Below, one piece after another: positions 8,423 to 18,209 of a stretch of DNA of 41,862 nucleotides. Position 1 is the stretch's first letter. The number at the start of each line of letters is the position of its first letter. This DNA is from Sphingomonas sp. ATCC 31555 (GTDB lineage: Bacteria > Pseudomonadota > Alphaproteobacteria > Sphingomonadales > Sphingomonadaceae). The translations under genes were made by a program, and so were the position numbers. The notes beneath the pieces were generated by a model that saw only the letters and a list, made by a program, of their open reading frames with translations, did not search any database and had not been told where the DNA came from. Location: NCBI RefSeq assembly GCF_000282895.1, contig NZ_ALBQ01000017.1, positions 1 through 41,862 of the forward strand, read 5' to 3'.

Positions 8423-10936
8423 CTAGTAGATTCCGCCCTGCCGTTGCAAGAAATCGCTGTCGCCCTGGCGATCGGCCTTGCGCTGCGTGGTCGGCGCCGC
8501 GACGGGTGCCGCGCCTTCATTGGCGGTGCGGCGGGTGCGGCGCGGATCGCTTTCCGGTCGGAACGCTTCCCAAATCACCGGCGACAGCGGATCGTCGCTC
8601 GGCCAGCCGCCCTGTACCGGACGGCCGCTGCGCCGATCGATCCGCACCATGCGAACGCCCGGCGGCGCAGTAAAGGGCAGCACGTCCATATCCTTGAACG
8701 CCGGCACCGCGAACTGCTTGAAGATCGGCGCAGCGATCGATCCACCCTGGGCATAGCCGCCCAGGTTCGACGGACTGTCATAGCCCAGATACAGGCCGCC
8801 GATCATCTGCGGCGTGCCGCCGACGAACCACACGTCGGTCGGGCCGTTGGTGGTACCCGTCTTGCCCATCATCGGCCTGCCGAGATCGCGAAGCACGGTG
8901 GCGGTACCGCGCTGGATCACGCCTTCGGTGATATGCACCATCTGATAGGCGACCATCGGATCCAGCACCTGGCGGCCGCGCGCCACCGGCCGCGGCATCG
9001 GCTTGCCGTTCCAATCGCTGGCATTGCACCCCTGGCACGGACGCCAATTCGCCGGGAAAATCACTCTGCCCCGGCGATCCTGCACGAAATCGATCAGCGT
9101 GGGATTCAGCGCGCGACCATGGTTCACCAGGATCGAATAGGCGTTCACCATCCGCAGCACGGTCGTCTCGCCGGCGCCCAGCGCATAGGAGAGATAGGGG
9201 TTGAACCGCGTCTTCGAGATGCCGATGCGCTGGATCATGTCGACCACCTTGTCCATGCCGGTGGTGTTGGCGATCTGCACCGTCATCAGGTTGCGCGACT
9301 GTTCGATGCCCCAGCGCAGCGTGCGCGGGCCGGCACCGCGGGCATTGCCGAAGTTGCGGAAGCATTTCTGCCCCAGCCCTGCGCCCTGCCACACACAGAA
9401 CGGTCCATCGACAACGATCGAAGCGGGGGTCATCCCATTCTCGAGCGCGGCGGCATAGACGATCGGCTTGATCGTCGAGCCCGGCTGGCGGGTCGCCTGG
9501 GTGGCGCGGTTGAACGCCTGTAGCCGGGCATCGAAGCCGCCCTGCATCGCCAGGATGCGGCCGGTGGACGGGTCCTCGACGACCATGCCACCGGAGATCT
9601 TGGGCACACTGCGCAGGCTCCACGCGCCGCCTTCGGGGGCCACCGCCAGAATGTCGCCGACCTTGATCGCGTCGAACGCACGCCCGCCCTTGCCCCGCAC
9701 CGGCATGGCGGCGGCGCCGGCCGGAAGCGTGCCGGTTTCGCCATCGTCGAAGCCGAGCTGGGCCGCGCGGGCATCGCGGGCAATAACCACCGCCGCGCGC
9801 CAGTTGTCGTAATCGACGCCGACGTTCTTCGAGGCAAAGGCCGAATACCAGCCATCGCCTTCGAACTGCACCTTGCCGATCGGGCCGGACCAGCCGCGCC
9901 CGCGATCATAGCGGAGCAGGCCGTCGCGCAGCGCCCGCTGGGCATAGGCCTGCAGCTGCGGATCGAGCGAGGTGCGCACCCACAGTCCGCCGTCATAAAC
10001 GCTGTACGGCCCATCCTCGCGCTTCTCGCCGAAGGTGCGGGCGAGCTGGCGTCGGACTTCCTCGACGAAATAGCCGCCTACCCGCTCGAAGCGCGGGGTC
10101 TGGCGCGGCACGGTGCCGAGCGGCGCCGCCACCGCCGCGTCGTGCTGCGGCTGATCGATAAATCCGTTGCGCAGCATCTCGCCGAGTACCCAGTTCCGGC
10201 GAGCGAGCGCACGGGCGGTATTGCGATCGGGATCGTAATTGGCCGGCCCTTTGGGCAGAATTGCCAGATAGGCCATCTGCGGCAGCGTCAGCCTGTCGAG
10301 CGGCTTGCCGAAATAGGCCTCGCTCGCCGCTGCCACGCCGCCGGCATTGCGGCCAAGCTCGATGGAATTGAGGTACAATTCCATGATCTGCTGCTTGCTC
10401 AGCGTATCCTCGATCCGCCAGGCAAGGATCGCTTCCTTCAGCTTGCGCATGTAGCTCGCCTCGCTTCCGACGGCGAGGTTCTTGGCCACCTGTTGCGTGA
10501 TGGTGGATGTGCCGCGCGGCGTCTGCCCGCGGAGCACGCCTTCGCCGGCCGCGCGCACCAGCCCGGGGAAGTCGAGGCCATGGTGCGAGAAGAAGGTGCG
10601 GTCCTCCGCAGCCATGAAGGCGCGGACGAGCAGCGGCGGGAACTCGTTATAGCTCAGCTGCACGCGCCGCATCTGGGCATAGGCGTGGATTGGCGTACCA
10701 TCGGCCGAGCGGACATAGCTTGGCAGTTCCGGCTCGTAACGGCGCAGCGTCTCCACCGAGGGCAGGTGCCGCGCGACCAGCAGCCACAGCAGGAAAACGC
10801 CAAGCCCGGCGAGCAGCGCCAGCGTCGCTAGAATGCGGAACCACCAGCGGCGCCGCAGCCGCTGCCAGCGTCCACGCCACCGGCCGGGCTCCCGCTCGAT
10901 GCGCAAATGGGTGGTGGAAGTGTCGCCGTCGGCCAT
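8423..10936 (-). CDS. mrcA: Penicillin-binding protein 1A, bifunctional transglycosylase/transpeptidase
   Basis: Class A PBP that polymerises lipid II and cross-links peptidoglycan in the periplasm. 837 aa: a basic cytoplasmic tail, one membrane segment at about 34-54, a GT51 domain with catalytic Glu 111 (AEDRTFF), an intervening OB-like region, and a transpeptidase domain with active Ser 487 in STIK, an SRN motif and KTGTT at about 692-696. The C-terminal tail is Arg/Ala-rich. It follows the amidase gene by 66 bases on the same strand, making a cell-wall pair. No strong ribosome site is visible at the start. Confidence 0.95.
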   Translation of the reverse strand: MADGDTSTTHLRIEREPGRWRGRWQRLRRRWWFRILATLALLAGLGVFLLWLLVARHLPSVETLRRYEPELPSYVRSADGTPIHAYAQMRRVQLSYNEFPPLLVRAFMAAEDRTFFSHHGLDFPGLVRAAGEGVLRGQTPRGTSTITQQVAKNLAVGSEASYMRKLKEAILAWRIEDTLSKQQIMELYLNSIELGRNAGGVAAASEAYFGKPLDRLTLPQMAYLAILPKGPANYDPDRNTARALARRNWVLGEMLRNGFIDQPQHDAAVAAPLGTVPRQTPRFERVGGYFVEEVRRQLARTFGEKREDGPYSVYDGGLWVRTSLDPQLQAYAQRALRDGLLRYDRGRGWSGPIGKVQFEGDGWYSAFASKNVGVDYDNWRAAVVIARDARAAQLGFDDGETGTLPAGAAAMPVRGKGGRAFDAIKVGDILAVAPEGGAWSLRSVPKISGGMVVEDPSTGRILAMQGGFDARLQAFNRATQATRQPGSTIKPIVYAAALENGMTPASIVVDGPFCVWQGAGLGQKCFRNFGNARGAGPRTLRWGIEQSRNLMTVQIANTTGMDKVVDMIQRIGISKTRFNPYLSYALGAGETTVLRMVNAYSILVNHGRALNPTLIDFVQDRRGRVIFPANWRPCQGCNASDWNGKPMPRPVARGRQVLDPMVAYQMVHITEGVIQRGTATVLRDLGRPMMGKTGTTNGPTDVWFVGGTPQMIGGLYLGYDSPSNLGGYAQGGSIAAPIFKQFAVPAFKDMDVLPFTAPPGVRMVRIDRRSGRPVQGGWPSDDPLSPVIWEAFRPESDPRRTRRTANEGAAPVAAPTTQRKADRQGDSDFLQRQGGIY

Positions 10937-11002
10937 GCGGCGCGGGGTGTAGCACCTTTTGCGCGCGAGAAAAGGGAGCGGTGCCGGCGGCTTGCCGCAG
11001 CT

Positions 11003-11854
11003 TCAGCGTTGCGGGCCGCGTGTGGCGAGAAAGATTTCGGTGGCGCGGCGCACACGCGCGGCGAGTTGCGCTCGCCCCGCCTCCGACCGGAGAAAGCGAA
11101 GATCCTCCGGATTCGAGACATAGCCCAGCTCGAACAGCACCGACGGCATGTCCGGCGCCTTCAGCACCATCAATGCCGCCATCCGCCGCGGCCTGGGGTG
11201 CAGCCGCATCACCCCCTTCACCTCGCGGGCCAGCAGATCGGCATAGCGGGCGGAAACCTCCATCGTCCGGCGCTGCGCCAGGTCGATCAGCAGCGATGCG
11301 ACGTCGGCACCCGCCGCGCCGAGATCTACGCCGGACAGCAGGTCGGCACGATTCTCCCGGGCCGCCAGCCGCGCAGCTTCCTTGTCCGACGCGACTTCCG
11401 ACAGGGTGTAGATCGTTCCGCCCGCCGCCTTCGCATCCCCCGCATCGTCGCAATGGAGTGACAGGAACAGCGCGGCGCCCATCGCACGAGCCCGATCTAC
11501 GCGCTGCTGGAGCGATATGAAGCGATCGTCGTCGCGCGTCAGCGCCACCCGCATCCGGCCGGAAGCGCGCAGCGCGTCGCGGATCGCTTGCGCAGCGGCC
11601 AGCGTCAGCGCCTTTTCCGGCACCCCGTCCGCGCCGATCGCCCCGGGATCGCGGCCGCCATGGCCGGGATCGAGCACGACCAGGGGCAGATCGCGGCGCT
11701 GGGCGGAGGGCGCCGGGCGCGGCGTATCGCTCCGGCCACTGCCGGTCTCGGGCGCAGCCATCGCCAAGCCGGCGATCAGGGCCATTGCAAGCAGCACCCG
11801 ATCGCTATGCCGCGGCGGCGGCCTGCCGGTCCAGCCGATTTCTCGAGCCGGCAT
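11003..11854 (-). CDS. N-acetylmuramoyl-L-alanine amidase (Amidase_3)
   Basis: Zinc amidase that removes stem peptides from peptidoglycan, usually during cell separation. 283 aa from the start chosen. An N-terminal hydrophobic segment (about 20-34) ends in AMAA, consistent with a signal peptide. Zinc ligands are His 65 (LDPGHGG), Glu 80 (GVPEKALTL) and His 134 (SLHCD); catalytic Glu 242 is in FELGYVSN. The frame stays open about 100 codons further upstream, but that segment has no signal and poor coding character, so ATG at 11854 is preferred. No AMIN domain is present, so it is shorter than E. coli AmiC. Confidence 0.87.
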   Translation of the reverse strand: MPAREIGWTGRPPPRHSDRVLLAMALIAGLAMAAPETGSGRSDTPRPAPSAQRRDLPLVVLDPGHGGRDPGAIGADGVPEKALTLAAAQAIRDALRASGRMRVALTRDDDRFISLQQRVDRARAMGAALFLSLHCDDAGDAKAAGGTIYTLSEVASDKEAARLAARENRADLLSGVDLGAAGADVASLLIDLAQRRTMEVSARYADLLAREVKGVMRLHPRPRRMAALMVLKAPDMPSVLFELGYVSNPEDLRFLRSEAGRAQLAARVRRATEIFLATRGPQR

Positions 11855-12277
11855 TAACCATATCCCCACCCATCGATGGCATGCCCCGCTGGCGCCCGAG
11901 GCGCAGTTCCATCCCAATGGAAAGATCAAGTCGCCTTCTTGCGCCGCCAGTTGCCGCAGCGACAGAGCGGTGCTAGGCAAGTAACGCTTCCGGCATTGCG
12001 CCGGATCAGGCCGCGACCCTAAATGTCGCGACAGTTCAGGTTGACGCTCGCATGAGGCAATTTCCCCACCGTCCGCATCGCCAGGCCGTTTCGGCCGGCA
12101 TCGCGGCGATGGTGGAGCCAGTGGACCGCCGGTCCGGGCGTGCCTGTGCAGCAACAGCAGTTTTTGAAACCCGCGCCACCCGGATCGGCCTTGTCGGTCG
12201 TCCGGTGCGCTTCTTGTATCGCGCGCTCGCGCCCCATTCCTTCGAGGAACTGTGCCGGCGCGCCCGGAGAATCATAA
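11855..12277. other. Divergent region and likely RNase E leader
   Basis: About 420 bases between the amidase and rne, transcribed divergently. It probably holds both promoters and a long rne 5' untranslated leader, the site of RNase E autoregulation in other bacteria. A stem CGCGAC/GTCGCG lies at 12012-12030. TTAACCAT at 11854-11861 matches a CtrA half-site but overlaps the amidase start, so it is weak evidence. A plus-strand frame at 12052-12363 overlaps rne and looks non-coding. Confidence 0.4.
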
Positions 12278-14962
12278 ATGACCATGCGTATGCTGATCGA
12301 CGCACGCCACCGGGAAGAAACCCGCGTGGCCGTCGTCAAAGGGAATCGAATCGAGGAATTTGACTTCGAGTCCGCCGAGCGCAAGCAGCTCAAGGGGAAT
12401 ATCTATCTCGCCAAGGTGACCCGGGTCGAGCCGTCGCTGCAGGCGGCGTTCGTCGATTACGGCGGCAACCGCCATGGCTTTCTCGCCTTTTCGGAAATCC
12501 ATCCCGACTATTACCAGATCCCCAAGGAAGACCGCGAAGCCCTGCTGCGCGAAGAGGCCGAGCATGCCGCGCAGGAAGCCGCGCTGCGCGAGGCCGATGG
12601 GGACGATGACGACGATCACCACGACCACGATCATGACCACGACGACCACGAAGACGGCGTCGAGATGGTCGAGCGTGCTCATGACGACGAGGAAGCCTCG
12701 GAAGGCGAAGACGCGCCGCAGGGCGGCCGCCGCCGTCGCGGTCGTGGCGGCAATGGCGACGAGGCGGAGGCGCTGCGCCAGCGCCGCATGAATCTGCGCC
12801 GCCGCTACAAGATCCAGGACGTGATCCGTAGGCGTCAGGTGCTGCTGGTCCAGGTCGTCAAGGAAGAGCGCGGCAACAAGGGTGCGGCGCTGACCACCTA
12901 TCTCAGCCTCGCCGGCCGCTACTGCGTGCTGATGCCGAACACCGCGCATGGCGGCGGCATTTCGCGCAAGATCAACTCGGCCGCCGATCGCAAGCGCCTC
13001 AAGGGCATCATGGCGGACCTCAAGCTGCCGCCGTCGATGGGCTGTATCGTCCGCACCGCCGGCCTTCAGCGCACCAAGACCGAGATCAAGCGCGATTTCG
13101 ATTATCTCGCCAGGCTGTGGGACGAGATTCGCGAGAAGACGCTGTCTTCCTCCGCGCCCGCACTCGTCTATGGCGACAGCGACCTGATGAAGCGCGCAAT
13201 CCGCGACATCTACAATCGCGACATCGATGAAGTGATCGTCGAGGGCGAGGAAGGCTATCGCCAGGCGAAGGACTTCATGAAGCTCCTGATGCCGAGCCAT
13301 GCCCGCAAGGTGAAGCAATATGCCGATGCGGTGCCGCTGTTTCAGCGCGCCGGCGTCGAGGAGCAGCTGTCGGCGATGTACCATCCGGTGGTGCAGCTGA
13401 AGTCCGGCGGCTATCTGGTGATCAACCCGACCGAGGCGCTCGTCTCAATCGACATCAACTCCGGCCGTTCGACGCGCGAGCACAATATCGAGCAGACCGC
13501 GACCGCAACCAATCTCGAAGCCGCCCAGGAAATCGCCCGCCAGCTCCGCCTGCGCGACATGGCGGGCCTGGTCGTCATCGACTTCATCGACATGGATCAT
13601 TCGTCCAACGTCCGGAAGGTCGAGAAGGCGATGAAGGAGGCGCTGAAGAACGATCGCGCCCGCATCCAGGTCGGCCGCATCTCGCCCTTCGGCCTGATGG
13701 AAATGAGCCGCCAGCGCCTGCGCACCGGCGTGCTGGAGGCCTCCACCCGCACCTGCCCGCATTGCGAGGGCACTGGCCTGGTCCGTACCGCCTCGTCGGC
13801 GGGCCTGTCGGCGCTGCGCATGATCGAAGACGAGGCCGCCCGCGGCCGCGGCTCGGAAATTCTGCTGCGCGCCAGCCAGGAAGCGGCGTTCTACGTGCTC
13901 AACAAGAAGCGCGGCGAGCTGGCGGAGATCGAGGATCGCTACGGCGTGATGATCGAAGTCGCCGCCGATGGCGAGCTCGAAGGCGCGCGCATGACGGTGG
14001 AGGCCTCGGGCCCGCCGCCGGCCTATGCGCCGAAGATCGAGCCGCTGCTCGAGGAGCCCGAAGAGGAGTTCGTCGAGGAGATCGAGGACGAGGAAGAGGA
14101 ACTCGAAGCCGAGGCAGACGCCGAAGCCGCCGAGCCGCGCGACCGTGGTGAGCGGAGCGAGCGGAACGACAACGAAGGTCGCGCCAAGCGCCGTCGCCGC
14201 CGCCGGGGCCGCGGTCGTCGCGGTCGCGAGGAAGGCGGCAGCGATGCCGGCCAGGATGAGCAGGCCGACGCCGAAGCACCCGAAGGCGATGCCGACGAAG
14301 CGCCGGCCGAGGCCGACATGGTTGCGGAAGGCGAAGAGACCGTCGCCCAGCGCGAGGAAGGCGAGCGGAACCGCAAGCGCCGCCGTCGCGGACGTCGCGG
14401 TGGCCGTCGCGGTGGCGGCGACGAGGGCAGCGAGCAGTTGGCAGAGGACGGCAGCGAGGCAACCGACGCCGAAGCACCGGCCGAGCCGGTCGCCGAAGCG
14501 GCACCTGCTCCCGCCGCGGTAGAAGCCGAAGCGGAAGCCGAGGCCGAACCCGCCCCGGCACCGAAGAAGCGCACCCGCCGCAAGAAGGCAGATGCCGAGG
14601 CCGCACCAGCCGCCGAAGCGCCGGCCGCCGTCGAGGCTCCGGCCGAGGAGGCGCCCGCCAAGCCCAAGCGCACCCGCCGCAAGAAAGCGGATGCCGAAGC
14701 CGAAGCCGCCCCCGCGGTCGAAGCCCCTGCCGCTGTCGAGGAAGCGCCGGCCAAGCCCAAGCGTACTCGCCGCAAGAAGGCCGACGTCGCGGCCGAAGCG
14801 GCGCCCGAAGCACCGGCCGTCGAAGCGCCCGTGGCGCAGGACGTAGCGCCGGTCGAGGACGCTGCGGCAGCCGAGTCCGCGCCGGCTGAAACAACGTCGC
14901 AAGCCCCTGCAGAGGATGGCCAGCCGCGTCGCGGCTGGTGGCAGCGGACCTTCGGCGCTTGA
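12278..14962 (+). CDS. rne: Ribonuclease E
   Basis: Endoribonuclease that starts mRNA decay and processes rRNA, and scaffolds the degradosome. 894 aa. An S1 RNA-binding domain at the N-terminus is split by an insertion (about 100-170) holding an Asp/His-rich run (about 108-127) and an Arg-rich segment. The DNase I-like active site has Asp 392 (SIDINSG) and Asp 435 (VIDFIDM), 43 apart as in E. coli (303/346). The Zn-link cysteines are 493 and 496 (CPHC). The C-terminal third is disordered, with acidic and Arg-rich tracts, three near-identical KRTRRKKAD repeats, and a final GWWQRTFGA. ATG at 12278 has GGAGA upstream. Confidence 0.96.
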   Translation: MTMRMLIDARHREETRVAVVKGNRIEEFDFESAERKQLKGNIYLAKVTRVEPSLQAAFVDYGGNRHGFLAFSEIHPDYYQIPKEDREALLREEAEHAAQEAALREADGDDDDDHHDHDHDHDDHEDGVEMVERAHDDEEASEGEDAPQGGRRRRGRGGNGDEAEALRQRRMNLRRRYKIQDVIRRRQVLLVQVVKEERGNKGAALTTYLSLAGRYCVLMPNTAHGGGISRKINSAADRKRLKGIMADLKLPPSMGCIVRTAGLQRTKTEIKRDFDYLARLWDEIREKTLSSSAPALVYGDSDLMKRAIRDIYNRDIDEVIVEGEEGYRQAKDFMKLLMPSHARKVKQYADAVPLFQRAGVEEQLSAMYHPVVQLKSGGYLVINPTEALVSIDINSGRSTREHNIEQTATATNLEAAQEIARQLRLRDMAGLVVIDFIDMDHSSNVRKVEKAMKEALKNDRARIQVGRISPFGLMEMSRQRLRTGVLEASTRTCPHCEGTGLVRTASSAGLSALRMIEDEAARGRGSEILLRASQEAAFYVLNKKRGELAEIEDRYGVMIEVAADGELEGARMTVEASGPPPAYAPKIEPLLEEPEEEFVEEIEDEEEELEAEADAEAAEPRDRGERSERNDNEGRAKRRRRRRGRGRRGREEGGSDAGQDEQADAEAPEGDADEAPAEADMVAEGEETVAQREEGERNRKRRRRGRRGGRRGGGDEGSEQLAEDGSEATDAEAPAEPVAEAAPAPAAVEAEAEAEAEPAPAPKKRTRRKKADAEAAPAAEAPAAVEAPAEEAPAKPKRTRRKKADAEAEAAPAVEAPAAVEEAPAKPKRTRRKKADVAAEAAPEAPAVEAPVAQDVAPVEDAAAAESAPAETTSQAPAEDGQPRRGWWQRTFGA

Positions 14963-14968
14963 TGGGAT

Positions 14969-15004
14969 CGCCCCGGCCGGGACGCCTTGCGCCGGGCCGG
15001 GGCG
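14969..15004 (+). terminator. GC-rich hairpin after rne
   Basis: Inverted repeat CGCCCCGGCC (14969-14978) and GGCCGGGGCG (14995-15004) begins seven bases after the rne stop. There is no clear T-run, so it may be a 3'-end-protecting stem. It also lies in the leader of the downstream protease gene. Confidence 0.45.
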
Positions 15005-15064
15005 CCACCCACCATTAAGGGCGGCCGCGCCAGGGCGCCCGGCGTAGGAGTGCAGGAGTTCGAT

Positions 15065-16438
15065 ATGGCGCGTATCCATCGTCTGGCCACGCTGCTCGCG
15101 ATGCTTTGCCTCGCGCTCTTCGCCGCACGGCCGGCGCTCGCGCAATCCGTTCTCCGCGACGCCGAAACCGAAGCGCTGCTGGCGGACATGGCGAATCCGC
15201 TGTTCAAGGCCGCAGGCCTCTCGCCGGCCAGCGGGCAGGTCGTGCTCATCGGCGATCCGTCGATCAACGCCTTCGTCGCCGGCGGCCAGATCGTCTATAT
15301 CAATGCCGGCCTGATCGACGCCGCCGATAGCGCAAACCAGGTCCAGGGCGTGATCGCCCACGAAATAGGCCACATTATCGGCGGCCATGCCGTGTTCCAG
15401 CGCGACGGCGGCTATGGAAACATCTCGATCCTCAGCCTGCTGCTGGGCGCCGCGGCGATGGCGGCCGGCTCGGCGGAGGCGGGTACCGGTATCCTGATGG
15501 CAGGCCAGCGCGCCGCGATCGGCAAGTATCTCGCCTATAGCCGCGTCCAGGAATCTTCGGCCGATGCCGCCGGCGCGCGCATCCTCAACGGCGCCGGCGT
15601 AACCGGCAAGGGCATGATCGGCTTCTTCGAGAAGCTGACGCAGCAGATGCACCAATATGGCTATTACACCACCGGCCCGGAAGTGGATCCGTTCGCGCAG
15701 ACCCACCCGCTGTCGCAGGATCGCGTGCAGACGCTGACGGCGGACCTGCAGAATGCGCCGAGCTGGAGCAAGCCGCTCGACCCCGATCTGGAACGACGCT
15801 TCAAGCGCGTTCAGGCCAAGCTGCGCGGCTATGCCAACGATCCCAAGGCCACGCTGCGGATCTATCCGAAAACCGATACGTCGGTGCCGGCGCACTATGC
15901 CCGCGCCTATGCCTATCACAAATCGGGATATCCGGAGCAGGCCGCGGCCGAAACGCAGGCGCTGGTGAAGCTAGCGCCCACCGATCCCTATTTCCTCGAG
16001 CTGGAGGGCCAGATCCTACTGGAGTCCGGCCAGCCGCGCAGCGCGCTCGAACCGCTGCGCAAGGCCACGCAGCTGTCGAACAATGCCCCGCTGATTGCCA
16101 GCACTTTCGGCCACGCGCTGGTCGCGACCGAAGACAAGGCCAATCTGAAGGAAGCCGAGCGCGTGTTGCGCGATTCGCTCACCCGCGATCGCAACAATCC
16201 CTTCGCCTGGATCAATCTGGGCACCGTCTATGATCGGCTGGGCGACGAGCCACGCACCGCGCTCGCTACCGCCGAGCGCGCCAATCTTATTGGCGATCCG
16301 CGCACCGCGCTGATCAGCGCGCGGCGTGCCATGGGCGGGCTGGCGCAGGGTTCGCCCGACTGGGTCCGCGCGCAGGACATCGCGATGGTCTCCGAACAGG
16401 CGATGAAGGACGACAAGCGCTATCGGGGCGGACGCTGA
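15065..16438 (+). CDS. M48 family metalloprotease with TPR-like C-terminus (BepA/YfgC type)
   Basis: Periplasmic zinc protease likely involved in outer-membrane protein quality control, by analogy with BepA. 457 aa: signal peptide ending PALAQ (about residue 26), HEIGH with zinc ligands His 99 and His 103 and catalytic Glu 100, and third ligand Glu 163 (ESSADAAG). A C-terminal half of tetratricopeptide-like helices is rich in Ala and Leu. AGGAG lies six bases before the ATG at 15065; an upstream in-frame start at 14987 would precede the signal peptide and is rejected. Its stop overlaps the next start (TGATG), so it is coupled to the DsbA-like gene, a partner that handles disulfides in the same compartment. 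Confidence 0.9.
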   Translation: MARIHRLATLLAMLCLALFAARPALAQSVLRDAETEALLADMANPLFKAAGLSPASGQVVLIGDPSINAFVAGGQIVYINAGLIDAADSANQVQGVIAHEIGHIIGGHAVFQRDGGYGNISILSLLLGAAAMAAGSAEAGTGILMAGQRAAIGKYLAYSRVQESSADAAGARILNGAGVTGKGMIGFFEKLTQQMHQYGYYTTGPEVDPFAQTHPLSQDRVQTLTADLQNAPSWSKPLDPDLERRFKRVQAKLRGYANDPKATLRIYPKTDTSVPAHYARAYAYHKSGYPEQAAAETQALVKLAPTDPYFLELEGQILLESGQPRSALEPLRKATQLSNNAPLIASTFGHALVATEDKANLKEAERVLRDSLTRDRNNPFAWINLGTVYDRLGDEPRTALATAERANLIGDPRTALISARRAMGGLAQGSPDWVRAQDIAMVSEQAMKDDKRYRGGR

Positions 16439-17211
16439 TGGCACGCTGGTTCCGCCATCCGCTGGCGCTGATCGCCGGGTTTCTGGTGGCCGCGATCCTG
16501 GGCGGGGCGGTCGCGCTGGGCCTGCAGGCGGCGCTGCCCGGCCTGGGGGGTAACAAGGCGCAGGTGGAGCGCATCGTTCGGGCTTATCTGCTCGACCGGC
16601 CCGAAATCCTGCGCGAGATGATGGAACGGCTGCAGCAGCAGGAAACTGCCCAGCAGCAGCAGGCGCAGGAAGCGGCGCAGGGCGCGATCGCCGCCCAGAT
16701 GCCCGCGCTCACCACCGCCTTCGGCAGCGCCTGGGCGGGCAACCCCAAGGGCGATGTGACCGTCGCCGTGTTTATGGACTATGCCTGCGGCTATTGCCGG
16801 GCGAGCCTGCCGGCAGTGGCGGAACTCGTCGCCAAGGACCCCAATGTCCGCATCGTTTATCGGGAATTCCCGGTGCTGGGGAATGCCAGCGTCACCGCCG
16901 CGCGCTTCGCGCTTGCCGCTGCCCAGCAAGGGAAGTTCCGCGCCTTCCACGATGCCTTGTTCGCTGCCGACGGGCCCAGCGACGCAGCGATCGCCGACGC
17001 GCTCACCAAGGCCGGGCTCGACCGGGCGGTCGCGGAAAAGGCAGCCGCATCGGAAAGCGTGACGCGCGAGATCGAAAGCAATCACAAGCTGGGTGCCCAG
17101 CTGGCGATGAATGGCACGCCTTCCTGGGTCGTGGGCGGCAAGATCCTGTACGGCGCGCGCGATTATGCCGCGCTGGCGGAGGCGGTGGCAGCGGCACGCA
17201 AGGCCAAGTAG
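16438..17211 (+). CDS. DsbA-family thiol-disulfide oxidoreductase
   Basis: Periplasmic thioredoxin-fold protein, 257 aa, anchored or exported by an N-terminal hydrophobic segment (about 8-32). A Gln-rich helical linker ([10 protein letters not shown]) follows; in ScsC/Com1-like relatives this region forms oligomers. The active site CGYC is Cys 117 and Cys 120, and the cis-proline loop is GTPSW. A DsbA-type helical insertion lies between them. Oxidase or isomerase direction cannot be read from sequence. It is translationally coupled to the M48 protease and 71 bases upstream of the ABC genes. Confidence 0.9.
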   Translation: MARWFRHPLALIAGFLVAAILGGAVALGLQAALPGLGGNKAQVERIVRAYLLDRPEILREMMERLQQQETAQQQQAQEAAQGAIAAQMPALTTAFGSAWAGNPKGDVTVAVFMDYACGYCRASLPAVAELVAKDPNVRIVYREFPVLGNASVTAARFALAAAQQGKFRAFHDALFAADGPSDAAIADALTKAGLDRAVAEKAAASESVTREIESNHKLGAQLAMNGTPSWVVGGKILYGARDYAALAEAVAAARKAK

Positions 17212-17282
17212 AGCCATATGCCCTTGCCGCTCCGGCGGCTGCCCCCTACCTAACGGCTTCCTTCCGGCCGGGGCTTTCTTCC

Positions 17283-18209
17283 ATGCAACCCATCCTGTCG
17301 CTACGCCAGGTCAGCAAGACCTACGCGTCGGGCCATACCGCGCTTGATCACGTTGATCTCGACATCCGGCGCGGCGAAATCTTCGCCCTGCTCGGCCCCA
17401 ATGGCGCCGGCAAGACGACGCTGATCTCGATCATCTGCGGCATCGTTACTCCCAGCACCGGCACGATCCTGGTCGATGGCGACGATGCGATCCGCCATCC
17501 CCGTACTGCGCGCGCGAAGATCGGGCTGGTGCCCCAGGAAGTGGCGGTGGACATGTTCTCGCGCGTCGGATCGGCCGCCCGCTTTTCGCGCGGCCTGTTT
17601 GGCAAGGCGCCGGATTCCGCCTATTGCGACCAGCTGCTGAAAGACCTGTCGCTGTGGGACAAGCGCGACGCCAAGGTGATGGAGCTTTCCGGCGGCATGA
17701 AGCGGCGCGTGATGATCGCCAAGGCGCTTGCGCACGAGCCCGAGATCCTGTTCCTGGACGAGCCGACCGCCGGCGTTGACGTCGAGCTGCGGCGGGACAT
17801 GTGGAAGCTGATCGGGCGGCTGCGCGATCGCGGCACCACCATCATCCTGACCACCCACTATATCGAAGAGGCCGAGGAAATGGCCGATCGGGTGGGCGTG
17901 ATCAACAAGGGCAAGCTGTTGCTGGTCGAGGAAAAGGCCACGCTGATGCGTAAGCTCGGCAAGCGCGAACTGGATCTTAGCCTGGTCGAGCCGCTCCATG
18001 CCCTGCCGCCAGCGCTGGCCGACTGGCAGCTGAGCCTGGAGGACGAGGGCCGGCGCCTGCGCTACACCTTCGATGCCCAGGCGGAGCGCACCGGCATCCC
18101 CTCGCTGCTGCGTACGCTGCACGAACTGGGCATCGCCTTTAAGGATCTCGATACGTCCAAGTCGAGCCTGGAAGATATCTTCGTCGATCTGGTGGGGGCA
18201 CGCGGATGA
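17283..18209 (+). CDS. ABC transporter ATP-binding protein (DrrA/YadG type)
   Basis: Cytoplasmic ATPase of a two-gene ABC-2 exporter, 308 aa. Walker A GPNGAGKT is at 38-45, signature LSGGMKRR at 135-142, Walker [13 protein letters not shown] at about 155-166, and a switch His lies in [11 protein letters not shown]. The substrate is unknown; relatives export drugs, lipids or glycans. The frame extends far upstream over the dsbA-like gene, but [14 protein letters not shown] is the natural N-terminus. The stop overlaps the permease start as ATGA. The C-terminal part after residue 220 is typical of the DrrA-like subfamily. Confidence 0.93.
   Translation: MQPILSLRQVSKTYASGHTALDHVDLDIRRGEIFALLGPNGAGKTTLISIICGIVTPSTGTILVDGDDAIRHPRTARAKIGLVPQEVAVDMFSRVGSAARFSRGLFGKAPDSAYCDQLLKDLSLWDKRDAKVMELSGGMKRRVMIAKALAHEPEILFLDEPTAGVDVELRRDMWKLIGRLRDRGTTIILTTHYIEEAEEMADRVGVINKGKLLLVEEKATLMRKLGKRELDLSLVEPLHALPPALADWQLSLEDEGRRLRYTFDAQAERTGIPSLLRTLHELGIAFKDLDTSKSSLEDIFVDLVGARG

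Noticed and set aside
11854..11861. CtrA site TTAACCAT at the amidase start
   Set aside because: Only a half-site, overlapping the start codon, and such 8-mers occur by chance; noted but not called.
11855..12154. Upstream extension of the amidase by 100 codons
   Set aside because: Residues are low quality, precede the signal peptide and occupy the promoter region; the ATG at 11854 gives a normal exported amidase.
12052..12363. Small plus-strand gene in the rne leader
   Set aside because: It overlaps the rne start in another frame, has no ribosome site and no recognisable motif.
13445..15919. Long minus-strand frame opposite rne and the M48 gene
   Set aside because: It mirrors high-GC codons of well-supported plus-strand genes and shows no recognisable family.
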